64,000 nt of DNA from Paludibacter propionicigenes WB4. Its GTDB lineage: Bacteria > Bacteroidota > Bacteroidia > Bacteroidales > Paludibacteraceae. The notes under the pieces are model-generated. The model saw nothing but the letters and a program-made list of their open reading frames with translations, made no database searches and was not told where the DNA came from. The position numbers and the translations under genes are program-made. Where the stretch lies: NCBI RefSeq assembly GCF_000183135.1, contig NC_014734.1, positions 3,534,001-3,598,000 on the forward strand, given 5' to 3'. This document shows positions 37,768-45,492 of the stretch, in pieces. The number at the start of each line of letters is the position of its first letter. The stretch's first letter is position 1.

Positions 37768-38118
37768 AACCTTAGGAGTATTATGTGTTGTAGTAAAATT
37801 GTTCTTTTTATATATTACCTTCAACCTCTAAAGGGGGGAGGTGAGTTTGTTACTATGATATCGGGGCTATGCCCCTAGTATGATTGCAGGGCTACGCCCC
37901 TATGTTTATTCTATCTTTGTTTTGTTCGAATGATTACCGGGCTACGCCCCTTGCTTCATTTACGTTACTCTATCTTCACTTTTGTATTGACAACATCGAG
38001 ATAGAGGGGCTATGCCCTCTACCTCTTCTGTTGTCTTTTTCATACCTCTTTTGGGGCTTAGCCCCTGTTAACCCAATCAATCAATTACCCTAATAATCAA
38101 TTTCTTTGTGTCTTAACC
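37768..38118. repeat. Intergenic region with five short palindromes around GGGGCTAYGCCCC
   Basis: The gap between the giant operon and the small genes to its right holds five copies of a 13-14 base palindrome: 37863-37875, 37888-37901, 37939-37951, 38003-38020 and 38053-38065. Each pairs (A)GGGGC with GCCCC(T) around a TAT, TAC or TTA loop, and the spacers are pyrimidine-rich (CTATCTTT, CCTCTTTT). The stems are conserved while loop and spacers vary, so they are likely REP-like elements or folded RNA. No TAnnTTTG promoter was seen on the minus strand here, leaving the promoter of the giant operon unidentified. Confidence 0.8.
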
Positions 38119-38454
38119 TCATGTAGGAAAATGTATAGACAATATCATTTTATAGTCGTCGCTGATAGCTTCATTATGTAATAAGTATTGCTCATAAAAC
38201 TCGCTCAGCTTTTGTTGAAATTCCAGCCAACTGATGTATAATTCCGAATCAAAACTGGTACACAACAAATGCTTTCCTCCGAGTGTATGAAAAAATACGT
38301 ACTCAAATCGATCGCGTTTCTGAATTATTTCCTGTATAGCTTCGCCGGGTATATTCCAATCGGTGGCATAAACATTCAGCAGGTAAATAAGTGTGCTCTC
38401 AAAATCAAAGAATTCATCTACATCTATCGGTATGGTGTATTTCTTATTTTTCAT
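38119..38454 (-). CDS. Small hypothetical protein, paralogue of the next gene
   Basis: 111 residues from ATG 38454 (MKNKKYTIPIDVDEF); the start at 38481 adds nine residues not matched in the paralogue. No signal peptide or membrane segment. Its pattern YTIP...FE..LIYLLN...W.IP......IQ....YEY...WLEFQQKLSEFYEQYLLHNEAIS matches the N-terminal 110 residues of the gene at 38599-39270, so the two arose by duplication. It is mostly helical and acidic. It lies upstream of the giant operon in the same direction. I do not recognise the family. Confidence 0.65.
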   Translation of the reverse strand: MKNKKYTIPIDVDEFFDFESTLIYLLNVYATDWNIPGEAIQEIIQKRDRFEYVFFHTLGGKHLLCTSFDSELYISWLEFQQKLSEFYEQYLLHNEAISDDYKMILSIHFPT

Positions 38455-38598
38455 AGCAGGTTTAGATTGCATTATTGCCACAAGCCCCTGAAAATGAAAA
38501 ACCTTTCATCCCTTAAGTGGGATATTGTTAGTTTTGTCTTCAACCCATTGTTCACATGTCTTTCGGGGGCTTGGGCGTAAATTGGGGTCATTTCAGTA

Positions 38599-39270
38599 TT
38601 ATGGAATAATTGCCGACACCATATTGCTCCACGGACCGAACTTTCCGTTTTTATTCATCCACCGGGCATAAGCATATATGGTCTTGCTTCGCTGTTCGGG
38701 TGCAAACACAACGGCATCGTGCGACCGGGGTATGTTATAGCGTTCCGTACATTCATATATATCTGTGGGAGCCGGATCGCCTATTTTGCAAATCAATTCA
38801 CAAAAAGCCACATTGGCAGGTTTAGCACGCACTCCGGGAGTAGCCGAGTCCGAATAAACCACATGCAATACCGAAATTTCTTCGGCTACAAAATTTATAA
38901 TAGGTGTGGTGGCAGGAGCCGGACTTGGCGACCCTCCACCGGTTATATAGTGTATTTGCAAAGCATCCTTATCGGCGGCAGATATCAACTGATTATTCAG
39001 CAGATACTCATTGTACAAAGACGATAAACCAGCTTTTAGGGCATCCCACGCCGCATTGCGGGCAGTGGTAGCGGCCGGGCTTTGCGTGCTCCGGTTGTTG
39101 GCCACACTGTATTTCTGCTCATAATCCGTTTGCAACGGTATAAGTCTGTTGGGCAAATCCATAGGAATTTGCCACTGCTGGCAATTTGTCTGAAGCAGTG
39201 TGATAGCATTGCGCTGAAATTCAAACTGACCACTTTGTGTCGACGGGATGGAATACGTTTCTTTGTTCAT
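38599..39270 (-). CDS. Hypothetical protein with paralogous N-terminal domain and FN3-like C-terminus
   Basis: 223 residues (MNKETYSIPST). Residues 1-110 are a helical domain paralogous to the 111-residue neighbour (YSIP, W.IP, YEQKY, WDALKAGLSSLYNEYLLNNQLIS). A Gly/Ser/Pro/Ala-rich linker near 111-125 leads to about 95 residues of beta character ending TIYAYARWMNKNGKFGPWSNMVSAIIP-like, reminiscent of fibronectin-type or other beta-sandwich domains. There is no signal peptide, so if it acts with the giant surface proteins it would do so from inside the cell. It is 144 bases upstream of its paralogue, so a two-gene operon is likely. Function unknown. Confidence 0.72.
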   Translation of the reverse strand: MNKETYSIPSTQSGQFEFQRNAITLLQTNCQQWQIPMDLPNRLIPLQTDYEQKYSVANNRSTQSPAATTARNAAWDALKAGLSSLYNEYLLNNQLISAADKDALQIHYITGGGSPSPAPATTPIINFVAEEISVLHVVYSDSATPGVRAKPANVAFCELICKIGDPAPTDIYECTERYNIPRSHDAVVFAPEQRSKTIYAYARWMNKNGKFGPWSNMVSAIIP

Positions 39271-39429
39271 AGATAAATCGATTTTTAAGAATTAGTATTA
39301 GAAAATATATGTTTCGCTTTCGTTAGTGTTGCCAATAAACACTATATATCAATAGGTTAGTTTCAAATAATCATCCTTTGTCTTTTAAAAGCGACTTACA
39401 GAGTCTGGTCTCTTACCCCTACTCTTTAT

Positions 39430-39668
39430 ATCCCTTTTAGCCTTCTTGCATCACTCAGCCGCCTTCTTGCATCATGTAGCCGCTCTCTTGCATCACCTAA
39501 CCGTCTTCTTGCATCACCTAGCCGCCTTCTTGCATCACATAACCGCTCTCTTGCATCACCCAACCGCCTTCTTGCATCACATAACCGCTCTCTTGCATCA
39601 CGTAGCCGCTCTCTTTCGTCGCTTAACTGCTCTCTTGGGTTACTCAACCGCTCTCTTGCATCAAGCAA
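39430..39668 (-). repeat. 21-bp tandem repeat encoding possible heptad coiled coil
   Basis: About eleven copies of a 21-bp unit (+ strand CTTGCATCAC-type followed by CTAACCGCCTT). On the minus strand it is open without a stop for 80 codons and reads DARRRLGDARERLCDAR..., an exact seven-residue period with Leu at one position, as in a coiled coil. The only in-frame start is TTG at 39668, and no ribosome-binding or promoter signal was seen. The + strand is also open (LHHLAAFLHH...), as expected for a repeat whose unit is divisible by three. I treat it as a minisatellite with uncertain coding status. Confidence 0.6.
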
Positions 39669-39896
39669 GCGTTCATTTGAGTCGTGGAATTTGCTACCTG
39701 AATAATCAAAGAGCGGACCTATATATATAGGTCGGGCTGTGCACTCAGATTAAAATATATTTACATATAATAACAGTCAGGTTAATTCACTCAGCCAATC
39801 TGCTACCGAATGTTTCAGAGCCTCCCAAAATCTCATATTATTGATCAATACATAAAGCGCAGACACAATAGATTGAAAGCAAAGACTTTACAAACA

Positions 39897-39935
39897 CTAC
39901 AAAAAGCACTACAAGCTATGTAGCACTCTTTGTAG
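39897..39935. promoter_or_regulatory. Imperfect inverted repeat (17-bp arms)
   Basis: Arms 39897-39913 and 39919-39935 pair CTACAAA...CTACA with TGTAG...TTTGTAG with a few mismatches around a 5-base loop. A T-rich run follows, so it may be a terminator for a transcript from the left. It may instead be a binding site, because its core recurs at 40475-40499. Confidence 0.45.
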
Positions 39936-40058
39936 ATTAATTTTGGTTTTTTGCTTTTAGCACCGAACGCTTTCAGTGCCTGTCTTTATTGAAATATTAT
40001 TACATTATTTATGTGAATAATACTTATCAAATTTAAGAACATGTTACCGGAGATATTA

Positions 40059-40121
40059 TTCAAAATCGTACTTCATTATTTCAAAATCTTACTTCCTTGT
40101 TTCAAAATCATACTTCCTTAT
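40059..40121. repeat. Three 21-bp direct repeats (TTCAAAATCnTACTTCCTTAT)
   Basis: Copies at 40059-40079, 40080-40100 and 40101-40121, with a partial fourth start (TTCAAAAAAG). They differ at two to four positions. They are non-coding as far as I can see and may be a regulatory or slippage array upstream of the TPR-AraC gene. Confidence 0.75.
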
Positions 40122-40474
40122 TTCAAAAAAGAGAATTATTACTACAAATGAGTTATTTTTGTATTGGTTGTGATAAAAAAATAAACTTTCATGTCAATTC
40201 ACACTCTTTGAGTTGGATTTTCAGGGTCTATTTAAGATGAGTTTCCAGTTGTTGCAGAGTTTAGGCGCAAAATTGGAGACTAAATTGGATAAAAAAGGGA
40301 TATTGGTGGTGATATTACAGAAGAAATCTTGCTTTATTCAATCCGAACCAACAACAAAATATGAAACACATATTTCTATATATCAAACATATACGTGCAT
40401 TTATTTCATTTTGAATACAGAAAAATGAATATAGAGCGATTATTCTGGCTAAACTGTTTTTGATTAAATTTTAT

Positions 40475-40499
40475 AAACTACTACACTATGTAGCAGTTT
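40475..40499. promoter_or_regulatory. Inverted repeat upstream of the TPR-AraC gene
   Basis: AAACTACTACA (40475-40485) pairs with TGTAGCAGTTT (40489-40499) with one mismatch around a 3-base loop. It shares CTATGTAGCA with the hairpin at 39897-39935. It lies 137 bases before the start codon at 40637, so an operator is possible. Confidence 0.45.
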
Positions 40500-40636
40500 T
40501 TACAAAAGCAAGATTTATCAAAACCGAAAGAGGCTAAGATAATACAGCAATAGAGAGCACCTAAGCTCTCAAGGGGATGAAAGGAAAGAGAGTAGAACTT
40601 ATCGTGTAACTTTAAATTTAAACCACTATAACCTCA

Positions 40637-42400
40637 ATGAACACTATAGGCCTTAATTGTTTAGCAAAAAAAGGATCACTTATCTTATTATTGTTTGTTT
40701 CCGTTTCGATAGGGGCACAAAAAACGGTTACAGACACGCTGCTAGAAGGGCGAATGACCCGCTACGATTACGAGGGTGCGGCCAATACTGCCAGAACCAG
40801 ACTACGTATCACCAACCTGAGCATTCACGAAAAACTATACTACACCAACCGCCTGAGCATGGCTAAATTCCGCCTTATGCATTTGGAAGAATCAATGGCA
40901 CTGGCTATGCAAGCATTAAAACTCAGCAAGCAAGCAACTGACTCTGCATTAATTGTAAACGCATGGAAGGTAGCCGCCTACAGTTATAACTACACAGGCA
41001 AGCTGGATAGTGCCTTAGTATATTCGGAAAAAATAATGATGTACGGCAAGCGTCATGGAGATATACGAGCTACACGTGATGCAATGTGTTCAGTTGCCAC
41101 CATACTGGCTCAGAACAAACGTTTTGAGGAAGCGCTGAAATACTACAGAGATGTAGAGAAACTAAGTATCAAAATGCGCGATGTTTCCTATTATCCATCC
41201 AACGAGTACAACTTAGGATTGATGTATCTGGAACTGGAGAAATACGATAGCTGTGTGGTGCGGCTAAAAAAAGCAGCTGTATTGGCCCGCAAGCGCAACA
41301 ACCTGGATTTGCTGTCGCTCGTGTACGGTGTATTGTCGGACTGTTATATGCACACCAACAATAAAACAGAATGGAAAAGAAATCGGATGCTTTCTTTTGA
41401 GCTTTCCCGTAAAATCGGCAATATGCGCTACCTGGCTATGGATTACTGCGCCTTTCTCGACTTTGAACTCCGAAACAAAAACTACAAAGAAGCACTGATG
41501 TACGGACGGAAAGCTATCGAAATTCTAAAGAAAACCCCCTACCCCGTATTAAACATACGCCTGGACAGCATGATGTACATGGCTAGTAAAGGCGCCGGGC
41601 TTTATGCCGACGCGCTTGCCTACCACGAGTCATTTGTAAACAGGCGAAAAGCTGTTGACAGCGAGAAAGAAAAAGGAATGCTGCATGAACAGATGGTAAA
41701 ATACAATGTAATGGAGAAAGACCATACTATAGAACTTCAAAAGGCGCAGATAGCGCAGAACCGTAAAATAGTAATAATATCTATCATAGCCAGAGCGCTG
41801 GCAATTATTATTGTCATCGTGGCGATTAAATATAGCCTGAGAACTCGCAAGTTCCGGCGAGAACTGTACCTGAAAGAAAAAGCAATCGATGCGCAAATGA
41901 AAGAAATGCAAGACTGGGTAGAATGGAAACAAAATAAGGAAACGGAGAGCGAAACAGACACGTCCGGCAAGGAATCGGAACCTTTAACCCAAGAAAAAGG
42001 CACACCGAGATCAGCACAGATTTCGCTCTACAATGAGCTGCATGAGCTGTTTAATACTAAAAAACTACATTTGAACCCCGACTTAGACATAGAAGCGGTG
42101 ATAAAAGTGCTTGGCACCAATAAAAAATACCTTTACCATGCCATAAGCGAGAATAGCGAAGATAATTTCAGAAATTTCATTAATCGCTACAGGGTGAATG
42201 ATGCTAAGGAAATTATAGAGCAAAAAATCATGGATAAGGCATCGTTTAATATCTCTGATATATACACCCAAACCGGTTTCAACTCCTCGGTAACATTCTA
42301 TAGGGCATTTAAGTCCGTAACAGGGCTTACACCCAAGGAATATAGTATTGAGTTTACGAAAGATAGGGAAGAGAAAAGGATTAAAAATATTTATACATAA
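40637..42400 (+). CDS. TPR-transmembrane-AraC family regulator
   Basis: 587 residues. The hydrophobic N-terminus (LILLLFVSVSIGAQ) looks like a signal peptide, placing the TPR domain outside the cytoplasmic membrane. Residues about 40-350 are helical repeats with TPR spacing (ALKYYRDVEKL, ALMYGRKAIEIL). A membrane segment (IVIISIIARALAIIIVIVAI, about 376-397) leads to a charged coil and a C-terminal AraC-type double helix-turn-helix (about 475-575: GTNKKYLYHAIS, then FNISDIYTQTGFNSSVTFYRAFKSVTGLTPKEY). This architecture is a known Bacteroidota one-piece transmembrane regulator. Its target is not evident; the hairpins and repeats upstream are candidates for autoregulation. Confidence 0.88.
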   Translation: MNTIGLNCLAKKGSLILLLFVSVSIGAQKTVTDTLLEGRMTRYDYEGAANTARTRLRITNLSIHEKLYYTNRLSMAKFRLMHLEESMALAMQALKLSKQATDSALIVNAWKVAAYSYNYTGKLDSALVYSEKIMMYGKRHGDIRATRDAMCSVATILAQNKRFEEALKYYRDVEKLSIKMRDVSYYPSNEYNLGLMYLELEKYDSCVVRLKKAAVLARKRNNLDLLSLVYGVLSDCYMHTNNKTEWKRNRMLSFELSRKIGNMRYLAMDYCAFLDFELRNKNYKEALMYGRKAIEILKKTPYPVLNIRLDSMMYMASKGAGLYADALAYHESFVNRRKAVDSEKEKGMLHEQMVKYNVMEKDHTIELQKAQIAQNRKIVIISIIARALAIIIVIVAIKYSLRTRKFRRELYLKEKAIDAQMKEMQDWVEWKQNKETESETDTSGKESEPLTQEKGTPRSAQISLYNELHELFNTKKLHLNPDLDIEAVIKVLGTNKKYLYHAISENSEDNFRNFINRYRVNDAKEIIEQKIMDKASFNISDIYTQTGFNSSVTFYRAFKSVTGLTPKEYSIEFTKDREEKRIKNIYT

Positions 42401-42575
42401 CATTAAGTTAGTGCCACGTAGTTTTTTATATGTTGCTGTTTGCAGAGAAACTTTTGCGCTGTTTGCGCAGAGAAAAAAATGATTTTTTAGTTTAATTTGC
42501 CGAAATATAGGCGATAAGAATTATGGATATAAGTTGTTTTAAATAATCGTTAATTATCACAAACCTTGAATAACC

Positions 42576-43397
42576 ATGTACGATTTTATTCATAATCTAA
42601 CAATACCAACAGCCATTTGCACTTTTGATGGTGAGTTTATAGATGTAAATCAGGCACTGTTAGATGATAGTAAGGCAACGTCCAAGCCTCATTTATTTAA
42701 TTATAGTTCAGGTGAATTATTGGATGATAGTTCAAATCATAATGCTATTATAGATCATCTACTTTCGGGTAATAAGGTCATAAATCAGAAGATATTGATA
42801 AAACTTGTTGGGAATAACAATATAGTACTTAGGTCAACTAATGTTTCATTACTATCAGATGGAAAAAAGCTTATGATTATCCAGAATCACACATTAGATA
42901 GTAATTATCATTTACCCGCCGACAAAATCGAATTTATATTAAAAGAACAAGCAAAAATCAGTCAGCATCTTAATCCATATCATATTGAAGCCTTAAAGCA
43001 AATCTATGACCAAACGCTAGCTGTCTTAAACAAGGAACATCTACAAATAGAAGCAGAATACCCTCATCTCAATTTGGATCCGCATAAATTCATGCATTCT
43101 ATTAAGAGCACCTTGGAAATAATTCAAGGCAAATGGACGTTTTCAATAGTACTAGCTTTGATGAAAGAAGTCACACTAAGATTTAATGAGCTAATAAAAA
43201 TACTGGAAGGCAGAATTAGCGCACGTATTTTATCTAATGAATTAAAACTTCTGGAGAATAATGGACTAATCGTTCGACAAGTATTCACTACTGTACCTCC
43301 TACTGTTGAATATAGCCTGACTGAGAAGGGTAAATCTCTAAACTCTGTATCAATCGTTCTCAGAGATTGGGGACTGTATTACGGGAATAATAAATAG
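42576..43397 (+). CDS. PAS domain fused to HxlR-type transcription regulator
   Basis: 273 residues. Residues about 5-105 look like a PAS sensor (IPTAICTFDGEFIDVNQALLDDSK, a typical PAS start with an FxxVNxAxxxL-like helix). A helical linker leads to an HxlR-family winged helix at about 185-270: IIQGKWTFSIVLALM, LRFNELIKILEGRISARILSNELKLLENNGLI, TVPPTVEYSLTEKGKSL and LRDWG are family hallmarks. HxlR proteins are normally about 110-residue stand-alone regulators, so the N-terminal PAS suggests ligand- or redox-sensing built in. No target operon is intact beside it; the region to the right seems decayed. Confidence 0.87.
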   Translation: MYDFIHNLTIPTAICTFDGEFIDVNQALLDDSKATSKPHLFNYSSGELLDDSSNHNAIIDHLLSGNKVINQKILIKLVGNNNIVLRSTNVSLLSDGKKLMIIQNHTLDSNYHLPADKIEFILKEQAKISQHLNPYHIEALKQIYDQTLAVLNKEHLQIEAEYPHLNLDPHKFMHSIKSTLEIIQGKWTFSIVLALMKEVTLRFNELIKILEGRISARILSNELKLLENNGLIVRQVFTTVPPTVEYSLTEKGKSLNSVSIVLRDWGLYYGNNK

Positions 43398-44029
43398 TCT
43401 TTGGAAATGAACAGTTCCGGGAGAAGAAACATCTTTGTCAATAGGTATCAGATACTTTGCTAAGGAGTATCTGACATATGAAGTAATTAACCTTGACATG
43501 TCACAGAAGTTTGCCCAATTAAATAAGATAAAAAAGGAACAAAAGACTAGGTGGTAACAAGTATAAAAAAAGAAGTAGTGTAAAAACTGTTTAATGAATT
43601 TTGAAATGACAACTCTGAGAATATCGGATGAGGAAATTAATGTAAATTGAATGTAGTGGACGAAGTATACACGGAATTTGAAACAATATTTGCTTGGAAT
43701 GACAATAACAGATCAAATTGCACTGATAACCAAAATATCATAGGAATTGAATATTTTACAGAAGAAAGATTGAAAAATAACATGGAGATACAAGAAATGC
43801 TATACCTATCACAAGGAAGCTATAGAGGTTGAAGATTCATGAAAATTGTCTAACCCTCTTTCCTGCAATTTGAATAATAGAAACCTTAGAGACTGATGAC
43901 GTGATTTAGAAAGTACGCTTATTAGTAGTAGCCTGAACTAACTTTGTTGCTATAGTTCTAATGGATCGGACAAAAAACAGAGTTGGTAATTGAATTTTTG
44001 CCAGTATTTTTGCCAGTATTTTAAAATAA
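43398..44029. other. Apparently decayed region between PAS-HxlR and tRNA-Arg
   Basis: No convincing gene. Short open stretches (for example about 43460-43555, ending in KIKKEQKTRW, and 43647-43832 from a TTG) lack starts, ribosome-binding sites or recognisable motifs and look like gene remnants. A tandem TTTTTGCCAGTA pair lies at about 43996-44019. Its position beside a tRNA gene fits a degraded insertion. Confidence 0.4.
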
Positions 44030-44060
44030 AATCCGCTATAATATTTATTTATAGCGGATT
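44030..44060 (-). terminator. Rho-independent terminator of tRNA-Arg
   Basis: A perfect 12-bp inverted repeat, AATCCGCTATAA (44030-44041) and TTATAGCGGATT (44049-44060), with a 7-base loop. Read leftwards it is followed by TTTTATTTT. It sits 15 bases beyond the 3' end of the tRNA. Confidence 0.8.
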
Positions 44061-44074
44061 AAATGCAATATAAG

Positions 44075-44148
44075 TGACCCCGTCGGGATTCTAACCCGAG
44101 ACCTTCAGAACCGGAATCTGACGTTCTATACAGCTGAACTACGGAGCC
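44075..44148 (-). tRNA. tRNA-Arg (CCG)
   Basis: The minus strand folds as a cloverleaf: acceptor GGCTCCG/CGGGGTC with two G-U pairs, anticodon stem TCAGA/TCTGA with loop TTCCGGT (anticodon CCG), and T-stem TCGGG/CCCGA with loop TTAGAAT. Discriminator base A; CCA is not encoded. Confidence 0.93.
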
Positions 44149-44161
44149 TTTTTTGTGGCTG

Positions 44162-44169
44162 CAAAGGTA
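44162..44169 (-). promoter_or_regulatory. -7 element upstream of tRNA-Arg
   Basis: TACCTTTG on the minus strand, matching TAnnTTTG, 13 bases before the tRNA 5' end. No clear -33 TTG was found. Confidence 0.5.
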
Positions 44170-44295
44170 ACAAATTATTCGAGTTCTGAAAAGAATACAC
44201 GAGGGCAAATAATGCAAAATGAGGAAATAATTTCTTATTCCTCATTTTGCTATTATTCTTGTGCCGATTACTACCGACCAGGGATTACTCTTTGT

Positions 44296-44982
44296 TTATC
44301 TTCTGTTTCCACCCATGAAAATCATGATGTAGTACACCAGCGTAGCCAATGAACCCAAAGCTGCTACCACATAGGTGTAGGCGGCTGTTTTGAGGGCATC
44401 TTTAGCCTGGTCGTGTGTGTCGTAGTTGGTAATGCCTGCTGTGTTAAGCCAAGCCAACGCACGTGCACTGGCATTGATTTCTACCGGCAGCGTAACAAAG
44501 CTAAACAGGGTGGTGGTAGCAAACAAACAAATGCCGGCAAATAAAAGATTCGGACCCAATGTGTTTATCAACAAGATTCCGGCCAACAGTACCCACTGCA
44601 TCCAGCTGGATGCGAAATTGACCACCGGAACAAGTTTCGAGCGCATGGTAAGCGGTGCATAAGCAGTGGCATGTTGCACGGCGTGTCCGCATTCATGAGC
44701 TGCAATGGCTGCAGCAGCCACACTGCACGAAGCGTACACGTTTTCGCTCAGGTTTACGGTTTTGGACAGGGGATCGTAATGGTCGGTCAAGTGACCGTTT
44801 GTAGAAACTACCTGAACATCGTAAATGCCATTATCGCGCAGCATTTTCATCGCTACGTCTTTTCCTGTCATTCCGCGTGGAATCGGAATTTTTGAGTAGC
44901 GCTCAAATTTTGATTTTAGATTGCTCGAAATTAGCCAGCTAATTAAAGCAAATACTCCGAAGATGATATAAATTCCATACAT
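44296..44982 (-). CDS. Membrane zinc metallopeptidase (Zn_peptidase_2/YugP family)
   Basis: 228 residues. An N-terminal membrane segment (IYIIFGVFALISWLISS) is followed by a soluble part with the zinc-binding HECGH motif at 96-100 (AAIAAHECGHAVQHA), then hydrophobic segments at about 125-165 and 200-224. EINAS near 168-172 may supply the third ligand. This matches the widespread DUF-type neutral zinc metallopeptidases related to B. subtilis YugP; the substrate is unknown and a role in membrane protein turnover is presumed. It appears to be a single-gene unit in a housekeeping stretch. Confidence 0.9.
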   Translation of the reverse strand: MYGIYIIFGVFALISWLISSNLKSKFERYSKIPIPRGMTGKDVAMKMLRDNGIYDVQVVSTNGHLTDHYDPLSKTVNLSENVYASCSVAAAAIAAHECGHAVQHATAYAPLTMRSKLVPVVNFASSWMQWVLLAGILLINTLGPNLLFAGICLFATTTLFSFVTLPVEINASARALAWLNTAGITNYDTHDQAKDALKTAAYTYVVAALGSLATLVYYIMIFMGGNRR

Positions 44983-45170
44983 ACGATTCTAATTTAAATG
45001 TTTGTCTTTATTTTTCTACAAAATCCTTGCCACGCGACAATGTGTCAGTGTTTTTTGTTTGAGATATAAGAAACTAACTTCCGAATGCAGGGAAATGTTC
45101 GGATAGATTGATAAATTGACGTGAGTTCGATATAAGCAAACAAGTTACGAACGATAAGGCTGAGTTTTAA

Positions 45171-45360
45171 AATCCTGAAAGGATTCAATTTTAATAACCG
45201 CGGGTGTAACCCGTGGTATGTGTATAAAATAATCAGAACTCTGAATAGGGTTCAATATCATGGATTTACAGATTGAACCCCGTTCGGGGTTCATATTCAC
45301 GTTTAGTCTTATCCACGGGTTACACCCGTGGTTATTTACATTCAAGTCCTTCGGACTTGA
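45171..45360. repeat. Cluster of palindromic repeats (REP-like)
   Basis: Five stem-loops: AATCC/GGATT at 45171-45185; CCGCGGGT-GTA-ACCCGTGG at 45198-45216; GAACCCCG-TT-CGGGGTTC at 45275-45292; CCACGGGT-TAC-ACCCGTGG at 45313-45331; TCAAGTCC-TTC-GGACTTGA at 45342-45360. The second and fourth are near-identical copies in inverted orientation (TAACC[G/A]CGGGTGTAACCCGTGG), so the block from about 45195 to 45334 is itself a larger inverted repeat. Confidence 0.85.
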
Positions 45361-45430
45361 GAGAAATAAAGTGGCTGAAGTTCGAGAGCTTTATCTTGAA
45401 CTCACATTAAATTACAGTTGCTATAAATGC

Positions 45431-45469
45431 AAACGTTCCGCACCTTGTTTGCAAGTGTGCGGAACGTTT
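45431..45469 (-). terminator. Strong stem-loop after purA
   Basis: A 13-bp perfect stem AAACGTTCCGCAC / GTGCGGAACGTTT with an inner CTTG/CAAG extension, 24 bases beyond the purA stop. No long T-run follows in either direction, so it may act as a 3'-end stabiliser rather than a classical terminator. Confidence 0.55.
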
Positions 45470-45492
45470 ATATCGGTTGTATTGAATAAGAA

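Larger units (their letters stand above)
39669..40636. other. Long AT-rich intergenic region with hairpins and short repeats
   Basis: No gene is supported in these 968 bases. They hold an imperfect 17-bp inverted repeat at 39897-39935, three 21-bp direct repeats at 40059-40121, and a second inverted repeat at 40475-40499 ahead of the TPR-AraC gene. The two inverted repeats share the core CTATGTAGCA. Confidence 0.6.
44983..45492. other. Intergenic region with a palindrome cluster
   Basis: No gene is supported. The left half is featureless and AT-rich. The right half holds the palindromes listed separately (45171-45360) and the hairpin following purA (45431-45469). Confidence 0.6.

Noticed and set aside
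37884-38093. 69-codon + strand frame across the palindrome cluster
   Set aside because: It is made of the palindromic repeats and pyrimidine tracts, and no start signal was seen.
39446-39730. 94-codon + strand frame (LHHLAAFLHH repeats)
   Set aside because: It is the opposite strand of the 21-bp minisatellite; the minus-strand heptad reading is more protein-like, and even that is uncertain.
40213-40428. 71-codon frame in the intergenic region before the TPR-AraC gene
   Set aside because: It starts without upstream signals, has no motif and ends in AT-rich sequence; likely chance.
43647-43832. 61-codon frame from a TTG in the decayed region
   Set aside because: Unusual start, no ribosome-binding site, no recognised motif and surrounded by broken frames.
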